A stretch of 64,000 bases of DNA from Erinaceus europaeus (GCF_950295315.1 NW_026647346.1:1-64000); one strand, 5' to 3'; positions 12,310 to 23,541 are shown, counted from the stretch's first letter. Notes: generated by a model from the letters alone, not told the origin. Translations and numbers: made by a program.

Positions 12310-13044
12310 CTCTGGACCCCTTCGTTTATTTATTTTTATGGATAGAGCACCACTCAGAACTTCTGTATGTTGGGGATCAAACTTGGGGCCTCCTGCATGT
12401 GCAGTATGCAATTTACCAATAAGCTATCTCTCAGTTCAATGCTTACAATTTTGAGATAGAGACCTAAGCACAGATCTACTATCCACTGAACTTGGCTTGC
12501 TGTATCTGTGTTGCTGTTCAGTGGTGCCAGAAATCAATCCGAGGGACTCCCATATGTAAGGCATGTGCAGAGTGACTCTTCGAACAGTTGTTAAGTGATT
12601 CTACTAAATAAATCTTATCTGCAGTGTCCTGACAGGTGGTGCAGTGAATAAGACATTGGACTCTCAAGCATGAAGTTCTCAGTTTAATCTCTGGCATTGC
12701 ATATGTCACAGTGATGCTCTGGTTCTTCCCTTACTCCTTCTCATTAATAAATAAATCTTTTTTTTTCCTTTCTATTTTGTTGCCCTTGCTGTTTTATAAT
12801 TATTGTGGTTATTATTATTGTTGTTATTGCTGTCATTGTTTGTGGATAGGGCAGACAGAAATAGAGAGAGGAGGGGAAGATAGAGAGACGGAGAGAAAGA
12901 TAAGACATCTGCAGACCTGCTTCAGCACATATGAATCGACCCCCTGCAGGTGGGGAGCCAGGGGCTCAAACCAGGTTCCTTACACCAGTCCTTGTGATTT
13001 GCACCTCCTGCACTCAACCTCCTGCACTACCACCTGACCCCCAC

Positions 13045-13091
<47 letters not shown>

Positions 13092-13094
13092 TCA
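12310..13094. mobile_element. SINE cluster ending in a (TTTC)n microsatellite
   Basis: Minus-strand fragment about 12335-12435, plus-strand short SINE about 12628-12755, then minus-strand main-family SINE about 12760-13042. A nearly perfect (TTTC)n tract occupies 13045-13094, directly at the tRNA-head end of that SINE. Confidence 0.8.
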
Positions 13095-13116
13095 TTTAAA
13101 TGTATATATATATTAC

Positions 13117-13253
13117 CTGCAGTCTTTTGGCATTTTGCTGTTGACACCTGTCTTTCTCTATAATCTTCTGGTAAAGCCTACCTCGAAGCACATGCAGAGC
13201 AATTTCTTTGTTTTTTATCTGGGAGCATTCTTGCTGGCATTCAACTACAATCC
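13117..13253 (-). CDS. MTRF1L: MTRF1L-like exon 1 of the fragment (137 nt)
   Basis: Minus-strand acceptor 'taattttccag' precedes 'ggattgtagttgaatgcc', and the donor is 'ctgcag|gtaata'. The exon starts with two bases of a codon and ends on a complete codon. It encodes about 45 residues with no stop or frameshift. A (TTTC)n tract and a SINE lie immediately downstream on this strand. Confidence 0.7.
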
Positions 13254-13404
13254 CTGGAAAATTACCAAGACCAAAGACAGATGGGACTTCCCACAAGGCA
13301 AACTTAAACAGAACTAAGATGTTTAAGACAAGAAAACATGAATCAGGAAATTACTTCAAAAGATTAAGAACATTTTAGATTTAACAGGCTTTAGAAAAGA
13401 TACC

Positions 13405-14245
13405 TAAGGGAGCCAGAAGGTAGCACAGTGGGCTAAGCCAACATGGCACAAAGAGCAAGGACCGTTTAGGATCCTGGTTCAAGCCCCCTGCTCCCCACCT
13501 GCAGAGGAGTCGCTTTACAGGTAGTAAAGCAGGTCTGCAGGTGTCTCTCTGTCTCTATTCCTCTCTATCTCCCCCTTCTCTCTCAATTTCTCTCTGTCGC
13601 TATCCAATAACAAACAAAAAAAAGATACATAGATTGCTTTATGGAAAACTGGGAATTGTTATGCAAGTACATACGTAACTTTTTTATTCATAAAAGAGAA
13701 TGAGAGCATCATTATGGTACGTGCAATGCCAGGAATCAAACTCAGGACCAGAAGGCGGCTCAGGGCGTAAAGCACATGCTTTACGTAGCATGTGGCTGGG
13801 GGTCTGATCCTCCACACCGCAAGTGCACAGCACAGGCAGGCAATGGGAGGGACTCCGTGCATAGAGGAGCAGTGCTTTGCATGTCTCCCTCTCTTAAAGG
13901 ATACAGAATGGAGACTGGCGGGGAGGCTTCTCAGCTGTCCCATGCAGGTGCAAGGTTCTGGGTGGGATTGATCCCCAGGCACAATATTTGAGAAAAAAAA
14001 TTTAAAAGTCTTTGTATTACTTAAAAGATGTACAGTTAAGAGAACAATATTACCATGATTTTTTTCAAAAAAGCCAATCTGCAGCCCTGGAGGCTGGCAC
14101 AATGGTTGGAGTTTTGGACTCACGCATGAGGTTCTGAATTCTACCACCAGCATCACATGTTACAGACTGATGCTACAGTGTTTTCTCTCTCTATCTCTCT
14201 CTCTTTCTCCTCCCTTTCTCCCTCACTAATAAATCTTTTAAAAGA
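13405..14245 (+). mobile_element. Three SINEs (about 13410-13625, 13745-13990, 14088-14245)
   Basis: The first is the main family ('gtagcacagtgggctaagcc'). The second is a diverged family ('ggcggctcagggcgtaaagc' with a B-box-like 'ggtctgatcctcc'). The third is the short family. Confidence 0.7.
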
Positions 14246-14403
14246 GCTCCAGCATATGTAGAAAAAGGGTTCAGACAGACCTAGGATCCAACACATGCAA
14301 ACCAGACCTCTTACCACTGAACCACCTCCCAGCTTGCATTAACTGGCTCTTTAAAAGGTTTTAATTATTTATATGTGTACATATATTTTATAAACTTTTT
14401 TTG

Positions 14404-14511
14404 AAAAAATATGGTACACTTCATGAATTTGTGTGTAATCCTTGAGCAGGGGCCATGCTAATCTTCTCTGTATCATGCCAATTTCAGTATATGCACTACC
14501 AAAGCTAGGAC
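14404..14511 (-). pseudogene. RNU6: U6 spliceosomal snRNA pseudogene
   Basis: On the minus strand the sequence reads from 'gtcctagctttggtagtgca' through 'gatacagagaagattagcat' and 'ggcccctgctcaagga' to 'accatattttttc'. This aligns over the full ~107 nt of vertebrate U6 snRNA, including the ACAGAGA box and the AGC-containing U4/U6 pairing segment. Several substitutions fall in the 5' stem-loop (GTGCTCGCTTCGG becomes gtcctagctttgg). The copy is full length with a 3' T run. No proximal sequence element or TATA box was recognised upstream, so it is probably an inactive retrotransposed copy. Confidence 0.9.
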
Positions 14512-14544
14512 TATATTATAATCTTATTTAAAAAGTGTTAAGAG

Positions 14545-15055
14545 ATGGAGACAGTTGGAGTCGGGTGGTGGCACAGCGGGTTAAGCGCCGCACATGGCGC
14601 AAGGCTCAAGGACCGGAGGAAAGATCGCGGTTCGTGGTTAGAGCTCCTGGCTCCCCACCTGCAGGGGAGTCCCTTTACAGGTGGTGAAGCAGGTCTGCAG
14701 GTGTCTGTCTTTCTCTCCCCCTCTCTGTCTTCCCCTCCTCTCTCCATTTCTCTCTGTCCTATCCAACAACAATGACATTAATAACCACAACAATGTTAAG
14801 CAACCAGGGAAACCAAAAGGAAAAATAAATAAAAATTTAAAAAGAGTGGATAAGAATAGAAAAGAAAAAAAAAAGAAAGGGAGGCAATGGGACTTTGGTG
14901 ACAACAACAACAAAAAAATAAAATAACCTATTTATACTCTAGAATTGCAAAATGGCTAGGGCAGTAGATCTGTAGGCATTAAGTCCTGAATTCAATCCCC
15001 AGCATTGCATGTGCCATAGTCATGCTCTGCTTCTCTTTTTGGTATTAATAAGTAA
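14545..15055 (+). mobile_element. Main-family SINE (14550-14850) and short SINE (about 14955-15050)
   Basis: The first has a well-preserved head 'gtcgggtggtggcacagcgg', core, and '(aac)n' tail. The second is the 'ttaagtcctgaattcaatcc' type. Confidence 0.85.
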
Positions 15056-15094
15056 CATTTTTTTTCTTTTTTTTAATTTCCTTTTTTTTAAAAC

Positions 15095-16620
15095 CACAGT
15101 TCCTGTCCGGTTCCTACCCAGCTCCAAGATTGGCTCCTGCCTGGCTCTGCCCAGCTCCTATTGCAGCTCCCACCTGCCAGTGCGCTGGCCGCCCTGTTGT
15201 GCGCAGGCGGACTGAAGTCCCCCCAGGACTGTCCTCGCAGACACAAGAGCCCCAGGCGCCCCCCCGCCTACCCCCCATGGCGCAAGGAGCCCAGCCAGGC
15301 CCAGGCCTCCTGAAAGGGGTGGGGGGGGGGCGCTGTGAGTGGCCTCCCTGGACCAGCAGTTTGCAAAGTGCCAGACCCTCAGCCCAGACCCAATCCACAG
15401 CCTGGCAAACGGCTCAACAGGGGTTCCAGCCAGCCAGCATGGGGCACAGCTCAGAAATGCATGTCTCTTCCGAGAGAGACAGAGGCAGAGAAAACACTCC
15501 AGTTCTAGAAGTGTGAGGAGACCCCCCAACCTGGACCCACACCCCGCGCCCAGGCCTTCACCTTAGTCTGGGAGCCCGGCTCGCCATGTTGCCCCAGGCC
15601 AAACTCCAGGTTCAGGATTCCAAACAGCCTTCGTGGGCCACACTGAGGAAGGACAGAGTGCGCACATTTCGGATGGGCGGGCGCGCGGAAAGTTCTCTGG
15701 GCCTGGCCACTCCCGAAGCCAAGGCAGGCTGGTGGGTTCCACCAGGGTCCCCTCCTGCCCGGGCGGTTGGGGTGGGCGGGAGGCGCACTGCCAGGCCTCG
15801 AGCTGCCCGGGCGGGTCCTCACCCTCAGGACGCTCAGAGCCGCAGGCATGGACATGCTGGGCGAGGCCCTGGGACCCCAGGACCCCTCTCCTGGCTGGAA
15901 GGAAAGGGAAGGCCGGCTGCCCAGACTCTCAGACTGGGTCCCTGTGCTTGCGCTCCTGGAAGCCGAAAACAGCGGGATCTGGGGTGCGCAGCCACCCTTC
16001 CAGGGTGTCCCTGCCCGGGGTGTGGGGTCTGGGGGCTCGCGCACACCTCCCCCGGGTGCGCACCTGCCGGGGACTGCCCCGCTCAAGGCCGCTGGGTCCT
16101 GGGGGTTGGGGGGGGCGCAGCCACCTCTTCGGGGTGTGCCTGGCCCGGGGTAAGGGGTCCTGCGGCGCTGGCGCCTCTGTGGCTGTACCCCGATTTCGCC
16201 CCTCCCCCCACCCAGCACCTTCCAGGACGGGTGGCACTGGGGGCCACTTACTTGGAATTGGAGGAATGGCAGTAGATGGCCCGAGCACGATGGACATGGC
16301 CGCTGCTGTCCAGCACAGCACCGTCGTGACTCCGCAGCAGTACTTCCACGTCAGGAGCCTCTGCACAGTAGTGGCCTGGCACTCAAGTCGGGGACCAGGG
16401 CCCCAGCGCTGGGGCCTATGGGTGCGACGCAACTCAACGCAATGCGGCGTGGGGGTGACGTGACGCGACGCTATGCGGCGTGGGGCTGACGTGACGTGAC
16501 GTGACGCGACGCGCGTGGGGTGACGTGACGCGAAGCGACGCTAAGCAATGCGGCGTGGGGGCGACAGGGCCTCAGGGCGCTGGCAGCAGGGCTCCATGGC
16601 GCTGAGCTGGATGCAGCTGG
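15095..16620. other. GC/CpG-rich island of unknown origin with internal repeats
   Basis: GC content and CpG density rise abruptly at about 15095 and fall at about 16620. Seen from the minus strand the island ends in an A-rich run (15057-15097), as a retroposed transcript would. Two related units about 130 bp apart are visible ('gcgcagccacccttcc' at 15987 and 'gcgcagccacctcttc' near 16115). Long ORFs on both strands (up to 276 codons) are expected from stop-poor GC-rich DNA and show no recognisable domain. It could be a CpG-island promoter, a GC-rich retrocopy or a repeat 5' end. Confidence 0.5.
16440..16560. repeat. CpG-rich minisatellite of TGACGTGAC/GCGACGC-type units
   Basis: Irregular repeats of 'gtgacgtgacgcgacgc' with 'gcggcgtggggctgacgtga' interspersed. 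Several TGACGTGA motifs resemble CREB/ATF half-sites (consensus TGACGTCA). The array is only about 120 bp and imperfect. Confidence 0.75.
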
Positions 16621-16800
16621 GACAAAGAGAAGAAGAGAAGAAGGGAAGACGGGGAGAGAAAGATAGACACACCTGCAGACCTGCTTCACCTACTGTGAGG
16701 CCAGGCCCCTGCAGGTGGGGAGCTGGGGGCTCGAACCAGGATCCTTAGGCTGTGCCACCTGCGCTAAACCCGCTGCGCTACCTCCGAACTCCCTTTTTTT
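16620..16800 (-). mobile_element. Minus-strand SINE bordering the GC island
   Basis: Reverse-complement core 'cccctgcaggtggggagc', B-box-like 'gggggctcgaacc', and head 'ctaaacccgctgcgctacc'. Confidence 0.85.
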
Positions 16801-16814
16801 TTTTAATGTTTTAT

Positions 16815-17335
16815 TTATAAAAAGGAAACATTGAGTAAACCATAGGATAAGAGGGGTACAACTTCCAACAACAACGACAACAATAATAACTACAACAATA
16901 AATCAACAAGGGCAACAAAAGGGAATAAATAAATAAAATATTTTTTTAAAAAAAGGGGTACAACTCCACACAATTCCCACCACCAGAACTCTGTATCCCA
17001 TCCCCTCCCCTGATAGCTTTCTTGTTTTTTAACCCTGGGAATATGGACCCAAGGTCATTGTGGGATGCAGAAGACGGAAGGTCTGGCTTCTGCAATTGCT
17101 TCCCCGCTGAACATGGCCGTTGACTGGTTGATCCATACTCCCAGCCTGTCTCTCCCTTGTCCTAGTGGGCAAGGGCTCTGGGGAAGCAGAGCTCCAGGAC
17201 ACATTGGTGGTGTTGTCTGTCCAGGAAAGTCTGGTCAGCATTATGCTAGCATCTGGAACCTGGTGGTTGAAAAGAGTTAAAATACAAAGCCGAACAAATT
17301 GTTGACCAATCATGGACCTAAGCTGGAATAGTACA
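16815..17335 (-). mobile_element. Lineage-specific retroposon (family R), minus orientation
   Basis: Contains 'ggggtacaactccacacaat', 'cccctgatagctttc', 'ggtctggcttctgcaattgc' and 'tgaacatggccgttgactgg'. The same element recurs at 18340, 22960, 48965, 49520, 59885 and 63440. A SINE tail fragment (about 16860-16950) is inserted between two copies of 'ggggtacaac' (16850 and 16955). Confidence 0.75.
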
Positions 17336-17339
17336 GATA

Positions 17340-18015
17340 AAGTGTTGAGGGGATTCTTAAGAAATTCTTTAATAATTTTAAAATAGGCACAGGTGGTGGT
17401 GATCTCAGTTGAGCATGCACATAACCATGACTAAGAACCCAGGTTCAAGGCCCCAGTGCCTACCTACTAGGGGGTGGGGTTAAGCTTGACAAGCAAGCAG
17501 AGCTGTATGTGTCTTTCTCTCTCTCCATTATCTCCCTTCCTTGTATGAATTGCCTTGTTCTATCAAATCAAAATTTAATTGTAAATACAAATTCCTTAAA
17601 AATAATCTAAGGGAAGTCAGGAGGTAGCACAGTGGGTTAAGTACACCGGCTCTCAAACTGCAGAGGGTTTGCTTCACAGGCAGTGAAGCAGGTCTACAGG
17701 TGTCTATCTTTCTCTCCCCCTCTCTGTTTTCTCCTCCTCTCTCCATTTCTCTCTGTCCTATCCAACTACAAGGACATCAATAAGAACAATAATAACTACA
17801 ACAATAAAATAACAAGGGCAACAAAAAGGAAAATAAATATTTTAAAAATTAAAAAAATATTTTAAAAATATTTTTATTATCTTTATTTATTGGATAGTAA
17901 CAGCAGAAATCAAAAGGGAAAGAGGAAGTAAAGAGGGAGAAGAGAGAGAGACCTGCAGCACTGCTTCACCATTCACAAAGCTTTTCCTCTGCAGGTGTGG
18001 TGGGGACTCAAATCC
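17340..18015. mobile_element. SINEs: plus (17385-17500), plus (17608-17860), minus (17865-18010)
   Basis: The 'aggtggtggtgatctcagtt', 'caggaggtagcacagtgggt' and reverse-complement types respectively, with A-rich tails at 17830-17880. Confidence 0.75.
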
Positions 18016-18199
18016 AAAATAAATTTTAAGAATCTAACTCAACTCATTTTGTGTTGATGGTGTTAGGGTTTAGAGACAGACTTAAGTTTGAATAAAATCT
18101 AGAGACAGGATGTAAAGTTCAAAATCTCAGAGCCAGAAAAAGAAATAGGGCTTTGCCCAGACCCATCCTGCTACCTGCAGGATGAGACTGCATGAGAAG

Positions 18200-18275
18200 A
18201 GGACAAAGCAGTAGGAATATAATGTCCCTTTGGAATATATATCCCTTGGAATATAATATCCCTTTGGAATATAAC
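18200..18275. repeat. About 20-bp imperfect tandem repeat
   Basis: The unit 'ggaatataatgtcccttt' repeats about three to four times with small changes. Confidence 0.75.
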
Positions 18276-18339
18276 ATTTTAAAAATAGGCCTACTAGCTA
18301 TCTTCAAAACAGAGACCCCAAATCTTCATCTGCAACATT

Positions 18340-18760
18340 CCAGCCTTTAGGTTCATGGTTGGTCAACAATTTGTTTGGCTTTATATGTCAAGTCTTTTTT
18401 TAGCCACCAGGTTTCAGATGCTACCAAGATGCCTACTGGACTTCCCTGGACAGAAGACTCCACCCATGTGTCCTGGAGCCCCACTTCCCCAGAGCTCTGC
18501 CCCACTAGGGAAAGAGAAAGACAGACTGAGAGTATGGATCCACCTGTAAACAACCATGTTCAGCATGGAAGCAGTTACAGAAGCCAGACCTTCTACCTCT
18601 GCACACCATAATGTCTCTGAGTCCATACTCCCAGACAGTTAAAAAATAGGAAAGCCATTGGGAGGGGATGGGATACTGAGTTCTGGTGGTGGGAATTATA
18701 CCCTTCTTATCCTATGGCCTTGTCAATGTTTCCATTTTATAAATAAACCTTTAAAAAAGA
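18340..18760 (+). mobile_element. Family R retroposon, plus orientation, 3' end
   Basis: Ends 'gttctggtggtgggaattat...ccattttataaataaacctt' followed by an A-rich stretch. It is the reverse complement of the element at 16815-17335. Confidence 0.75.
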
Positions 18761-18824
18761 ATAGCATATATAAAGAGTTGTATGCAAAAAAAATCAGTGG
18801 AAGCTTCTTTAAAAGCAAAAAAAT

Positions 18825-20125
18825 GGGGGCAGGTGGTGGTGCACCTGGTTAAGTGCATACATCATAGTGCACAAGGACCTGGGTTCAAGCCCCTGGCCCC
18901 CTACCTGCAGGGGGAAAACTTCACAAGTGGTGAAATATAGCTAGAGGTGTCTCTATCTCTTTCCCTTTCTATATGCTCCTCCCTTATCAATTTCTCTTTC
19001 TATCTAATCAGTCAATCCAGACATAGATAATTAAAAAAAAAAAGAGGCATCACATGCAGAGAAACTCCCCTCTCCCTCTAAGCTGAGGGGAGACATTTGC
19101 AGAGTTTCTTCTGCCCTAAACAAAGTGCTGGGTGAAGATTTTGCCTCTTATTTTGTATTTCCTCTCACCTATAAAGGAATGCAAATGGGAGGGTGGGGTA
19201 GGTGGGGGTTCACTGGGTTTAGTGCACATAGTATAAAAGCACAAAGACCCATGCGATTATCTTGGTTGGAGGCCCTGGCTCCTCACCTGCAGAGGGACAC
19301 TTCACAAGCAGAGAAACAGGTCTCTATCCCTCTCTATATACCCCCTCCCCTCTCAGTTTCTCTCTGTCTTAGCCAAAATAAATAAATAAATGAATCAATA
19401 AATATATGGCTGCCAGCACCAGTGGATTCATAGTGGTGGCCCTGAAAGCTGGTGATAAGCCCAAAAGCAAAAAAAAAAAAAAAAAAAAAAGAAAGAAAGA
19501 AAGGAAAAATAAACAAAGAAAGAAAAGCCAAGAGAAAAAAGGGGGGAGTCAGGCACTGGTATACTTGGTTAAACACACAACAATGCACAGGGACATGGAT
19601 TCAAGCCCCTGATCCTCACTGCAGGAGGAAAGCTTCAAAAGTGACTAAGCAGGGCTGCAAGTGTCTCTGTCTCTCCCTCCCTCTATCTCCCCCTTCCATC
19701 ACATCTCAAGTTCTGGCTGTCTCTATCCAATAAATAAAGATAGTTTACAAAGAAAAGAAAATTAAAGAAAGGAAAAAGTTAAGCTACTAAAAACAGGCTT
19801 TCCAGAAGCAGTTTGTTTCCACTCATGTGCTCTGTAACAGGGGACCTCAAAAAAGAGCTTTCTTACTTCAAATGCCAATTTGATGTAGACTTCTGTCATG
19901 TAAATTAATTTTTCTATTATTATCTTTATTTATTTAATGGATAGAAACAGCCATAAATTCAGAGGGAAGGTAGGTGATAGGGAAAGAGACAGAGACACCT
20001 GCAACATGGCTTCACCACTCAAAAAGTTTTCCCCTTGCAGATGGGGGTCAGGGGTTTGAACTTGGATCCTTGTGCACTGTAACATGTGTGCTCAACCAGG
20101 TGTACCACAATCAGGACCCCAGGAC
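18825..20125. mobile_element. SINE cluster: plus 18825-19050, plus 19185-19400, plus 19543-19755, minus 19905-20125
   Basis: All carry the 'cctggttaagtgcat...cccacctgcag(a/g)ggg' architecture or its reverse complement. An A-rich tract at 19470-19520 separates the second and third copies. Confidence 0.75.
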
Positions 20126-20429
20126 TATTTAAAATAGTATCTTGCCAAAAAGCAGTTAGCAGTCACACTCCAACGAGACTGTTCTAACATCAGGAAACAC
20201 TTGTAAACACCCCACCCCCACACACACATGCACAGACAGGCTCCAGGGGGCAGAGGAAGCCAGTCTGACCTGGGAGTGAAGTGGGCAGGGCATACATGTG
20301 GCCCTGGATCCTTCCACCTCAGTGGGCCCCCTCCCCTCCTCTTTCAACCTTCTCAGTTCAGATGACAGATTTACAAGCAAGATAAAGGGACCAAGCCAAG
20401 AAGGAAAGGAAGATAATAGAATATTAACA

Positions 20430-20510
20430 GGGGTTGGGCTGTAGTGTAGTGGGTTAAGCACAGGTGGTGCAAAGCACAAGGATCAGCCTAAGGATACCTG
20501 CTAGAGCCCC
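20430..20510 (+). mobile_element. 3'-truncated SINE head adjoining a duplication breakpoint
   Basis: Head 'gctgtagtgtagtgggttaa' through 'ctagagccccc' stops abruptly where the 30-bp tandem repeat begins. Confidence 0.75.
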
Positions 20511-20590
20511 CAAATTTGATTCCTTAATAAACCAGGCCCCCAAATTTGATTCCTTAATAAACCAGGCCCCAAAATTTGATTCCTTAATAA
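20511..20590. repeat. 30-bp unit, two exact copies plus a partial third at the duplication edge
   Basis: Positions 20511-20540 and 20541-20570 are identical 30-mers beginning 'caaatttgattccttaataa'. The third, partial copy at 20571 is the first 20 bp or so of the segmental duplication itself. Confidence 0.95.
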
Positions 20591-21735
20591 ATCAAAGATA
20601 CAGTAAGCACATTCAGTAATATTACCTTAATATCATGGACTTCATATCCTACCCTGTGGTCAGTGACACTATTCTGGGTGAAATTGTAGGTCTGCATTCT
20701 TTCTGACTAGGTCCTTGTTCCAACCTGTGCAGAGATAGAAAGGAATTCACATTTTAATATAATTACTATCTTTATACTACAATGGAAAAGGCACCGCAAA
20801 TTCTTTTCTAAGGATTTCTATTTCTGAACGTCAGGCACATACAATTGACAAAGATCAAGAGTGGAAGGAATTTAATTGTTTAAGACTCTTGTTATCTCAG
20901 GTTTACTTATGGAGTAAGAGTGTTTCTTTTTCTTTCTTTTTTTTCTTCCTGCACTACAAATCCACTGCTCCTGCAGGCCATCACCCCCCCCCACCTTTTG
21001 TTGTTCTTTTTGTTTATCATTGTTGCTGGATAGGACAGAGAAATTGAGGGTCGGGGGAGACAATGAGTGGGAGAGAAAGACAGACACCTGCAGACCTGCT
21101 TCACCACTTGTGAAGTGACATCCCTGCAGGTGGGGAGCTCAAACTGGGATCCCAACCCCTATCCTTGAGCTTTGTGCCATGTGTGCTTAACCCGCTCACT
21201 GCACTACCACCCAGCACCCAATAGTGCTTCTTCAGTAGTTCCAATTCCAATCAAAGCCAAATTATCAGTGGTACTGGGAGGAAGAGGTAGAGTGGATAAA
21301 GTATAGGATTCTCAGGCATGAGGTCAGAAGTTCAATCCCTGGTGCCACATATACCAGAGTAACGTGCAGATCCTCCCTGCTCCTCTCTCTCTCATTAATG
21401 AATAAATAAGATCTTTAGAACAAAACAAAAGAAAAATATCTCTGAAGATGGGTAGGTTGCACCATGGAAGAAATTAGAGCTTCTAAATTTTAGGTCCTGA
21501 GTCCAATCCCAAGCACTGAATATGCTAGAGTGCTGCTTCTGTGCCCCTCTACCACCTTCTGTAATTCATGAAATTAAAATAATTAAAAAACTATATTTTA
21601 CCCTCATCAGTCCGTTCTCCAGCAAGTTTAATAATGTGTTAACTCAAATTTCATCCTCAAGCTATTTCTATTCAGGATTTGTATCATAACTGTCTAAAGA
21701 GAAAATTGGTTTAAGGGCATTTTTATGAAATTTTT
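20571..21735. repeat. Segmental duplication, copy 2 (partner 9028-10175)
   Basis: Collinear with copy 1 at an offset of about 11.54 kb. It includes the MTRF1L-like exon (20626-20724), the minus-strand SINE (about 20930-21220) and two short SINEs (about 21275-21420 and 21440-21580). Identity is high with scattered substitutions. Confidence 0.92.
20626..20724 (-). pseudogene. MTRF1L: Duplicated MTRF1L-like exon with a nonsense codon
   Basis: This is the same 99-nt exon as 9084-9182, with the acceptor (cacag) and donor (gtaata) retained. The sixth codon is TAG where the other copy has CAG (Gln). Further missense changes include R to S within the NRVTDHR segment. No copy of the preceding exon (13117-13253) lies at the expected offset, so only this exon and its flanks were duplicated, or the remainder was lost. 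It is clearly non-functional as a release factor. Confidence 0.75.
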
Positions 21736-21790
21736 TATACACACACAATTATTTTGGTTTTTCTTACCATGGAAAATTTATATACATCTT

Positions 21791-21791
21791 T

Positions 21792-21844
<53 letters not shown>
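21791..21844. repeat. (TG)n microsatellite
   Basis: About 27 TG units with one interruption near the start. Confidence 0.97.
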
Positions 21845-21849
<5 letters not shown>

Positions 21850-23490
21850 GTCATCTTATTACAACATGTCATCCATTTCACAATAAGGATGGATTTTTTT
21901 TAGAACAAAACTTTAGGTCACAAAGGGTTAGAGCATTGGCAAACTGAAAGCTACCAATGCATCAGCAGACCCTGGTCTACTTACTGTGTCTTTGGTGCAC
22001 ATGCTTGATCTCAGCAAGACCTATGGGGCCCCAGGGGAGAAACTAGCAGATGTGTTCTACTAATGAAAGCTAGCATCTGCTGAATCAGGCAGAATATCCC
22101 CAACAAGGAGAGTGGACCAGCAAGAGGATCCCCAAGGAGCAACTGACCATCAATAGAAGCCTAGAAGGCAGGATAGCAGTTGAAAATCATTGACTCCTGA
22201 CCCAGCAAACTATGGAGATTTTCAACTTTTTCTGGGTGTTTTCTGCTCTTAGTGAATTTGCACAATAAAGCCATCTCCAGACTGTACACAGTTTAAACGG
22301 ATATCACATATTTAGACAATTACAAGGTATTGAGAGACATATCTACACCATTGACCACTATATTTACAACATCTGTTTATAATCTTTAAAGACCATTTGA
22401 TGAATGTGTGTATGTGTGTGTATAAGTACCTAACTTACCTATAACCTTAGCCAGATAGATCAAAATCGATTGGCCCTGTCAGTATCTAAGATACTGTTAT
22501 TAGCAGACAGCCTTAAACAGCAGAAAGCATAGTGAGGTCAAGTATATTACAGTAAATCCCAATCACTGGAATTTCAAAGAAAAACAAGCTCAGCTCAATC
22601 AACACTACCTGAGCCACCAGGCCACTACGCACTGCTGCTGACAGTTACCATGGATTGTCTCCACAGACACCATGTCTGAGATGTCAACCTCCCATCTCCT
22701 CTTATGGTGAGATCTTTCCTCACACATGAGACCACCTAGTTCCATTTCCACAGCATGTTTTCTAACAAAGTTACAGAGTAGACATAGGCTGGGGCCTAGG
22801 ATGCTGGGCACAGGTGTACATGTCCCCCTAAGTAAGGGGCAATTACATGCCTCAGACAAGAGTCCTTCATAGTCCTTCTCGATTAGACTTAGACCTCACA
22901 AGCCTGGAATTTAGTGGAAGGGTCTAAAGAAGGCATCACACGTACTTGAGGGTTCTTATTCATTAAATGTTTTGTCCTGCTTCCCATCTTTCTGACTTTC
23001 AGTCACCAAGTTCCAGGTGCTACTGTATTACACTCCTGACTTTCCTGGGCAGACAACCTCACCAACATGACCCAGAATACAGCTCTCCAGAACCCTGCCC
23101 CACCAGGGAAACATAAATACAGACTAGGGGTATGGATCAACCTGACAATATCTATGTCCAGTGGAGAAGCAATTACAGATGCCAGAACTCCCACCTTCTG
23201 CACCCCATAATGATCTTTGTTCCAGACTCCCAGAGGGATTTATGGGAGGAGAAGTGAACCAGAGGGCTCTGTACCACTATTCCACCAGGATCCAAACTTT
23301 TTGTCACCAGGAAGCTTGTTTTTATAGCATCAATGAAAGGGAAGCGAATTTGGAAAACACCAGAGGAAGCTTTGCACACTTTCACTTATCTGAGAGAGAA
23401 GGGGGGGAAAGACTCCTGGAAGTAGTAACAGATGCCAGGGGGTGAACTAGAAAGGGGGTAAAGGCAGGACCACTATAAAAATTGGGGACA

Positions 23491-23541
<51 letters not shown>

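Larger units (their letters stand above)
9084..13253 (-). pseudogene. MTRF1L: Two-exon fragment of a mitochondrial class-I peptide release factor gene (MTRF1L/MTRF1-like)
   Basis: On the minus strand the exon 13253-13117 is followed by the exon 9182-9084, in correct order and compatible phase. Both have AG acceptors and GT donors, so this is an unprocessed gene fragment, not a retrocopy. The first reads GIVVECQQECSQIKNKEIA and later RLYQKIIEKD, and the second [20 protein letters not shown]. These match the part of class-I release factors just after the catalytic GGQ loop, involved in ribosome-dependent peptidyl-tRNA hydrolysis in mitochondria. The exon with GGQ and the last exon were not found in the window. 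The usually conserved R of the RTYNF motif is W here, a CpG-type change. I judge it a decayed partial copy. MTRF1 instead of MTRF1L cannot be excluded. Confidence 0.7.

Noticed and set aside
13045..13094. Regular array considered as a possible CRISPR or satellite
   Set aside because: It is a (TTTC)n microsatellite. No spaced repeats typical of CRISPR exist anywhere in the window.
15505..16463. ORFs of 229-276 codons on both strands in the GC island
   Set aside because: Overlapping long frames in several phases are expected from stop-poor GC-rich DNA, and the translations are low-complexity Pro/Gly/Arg/Ala with no domain.
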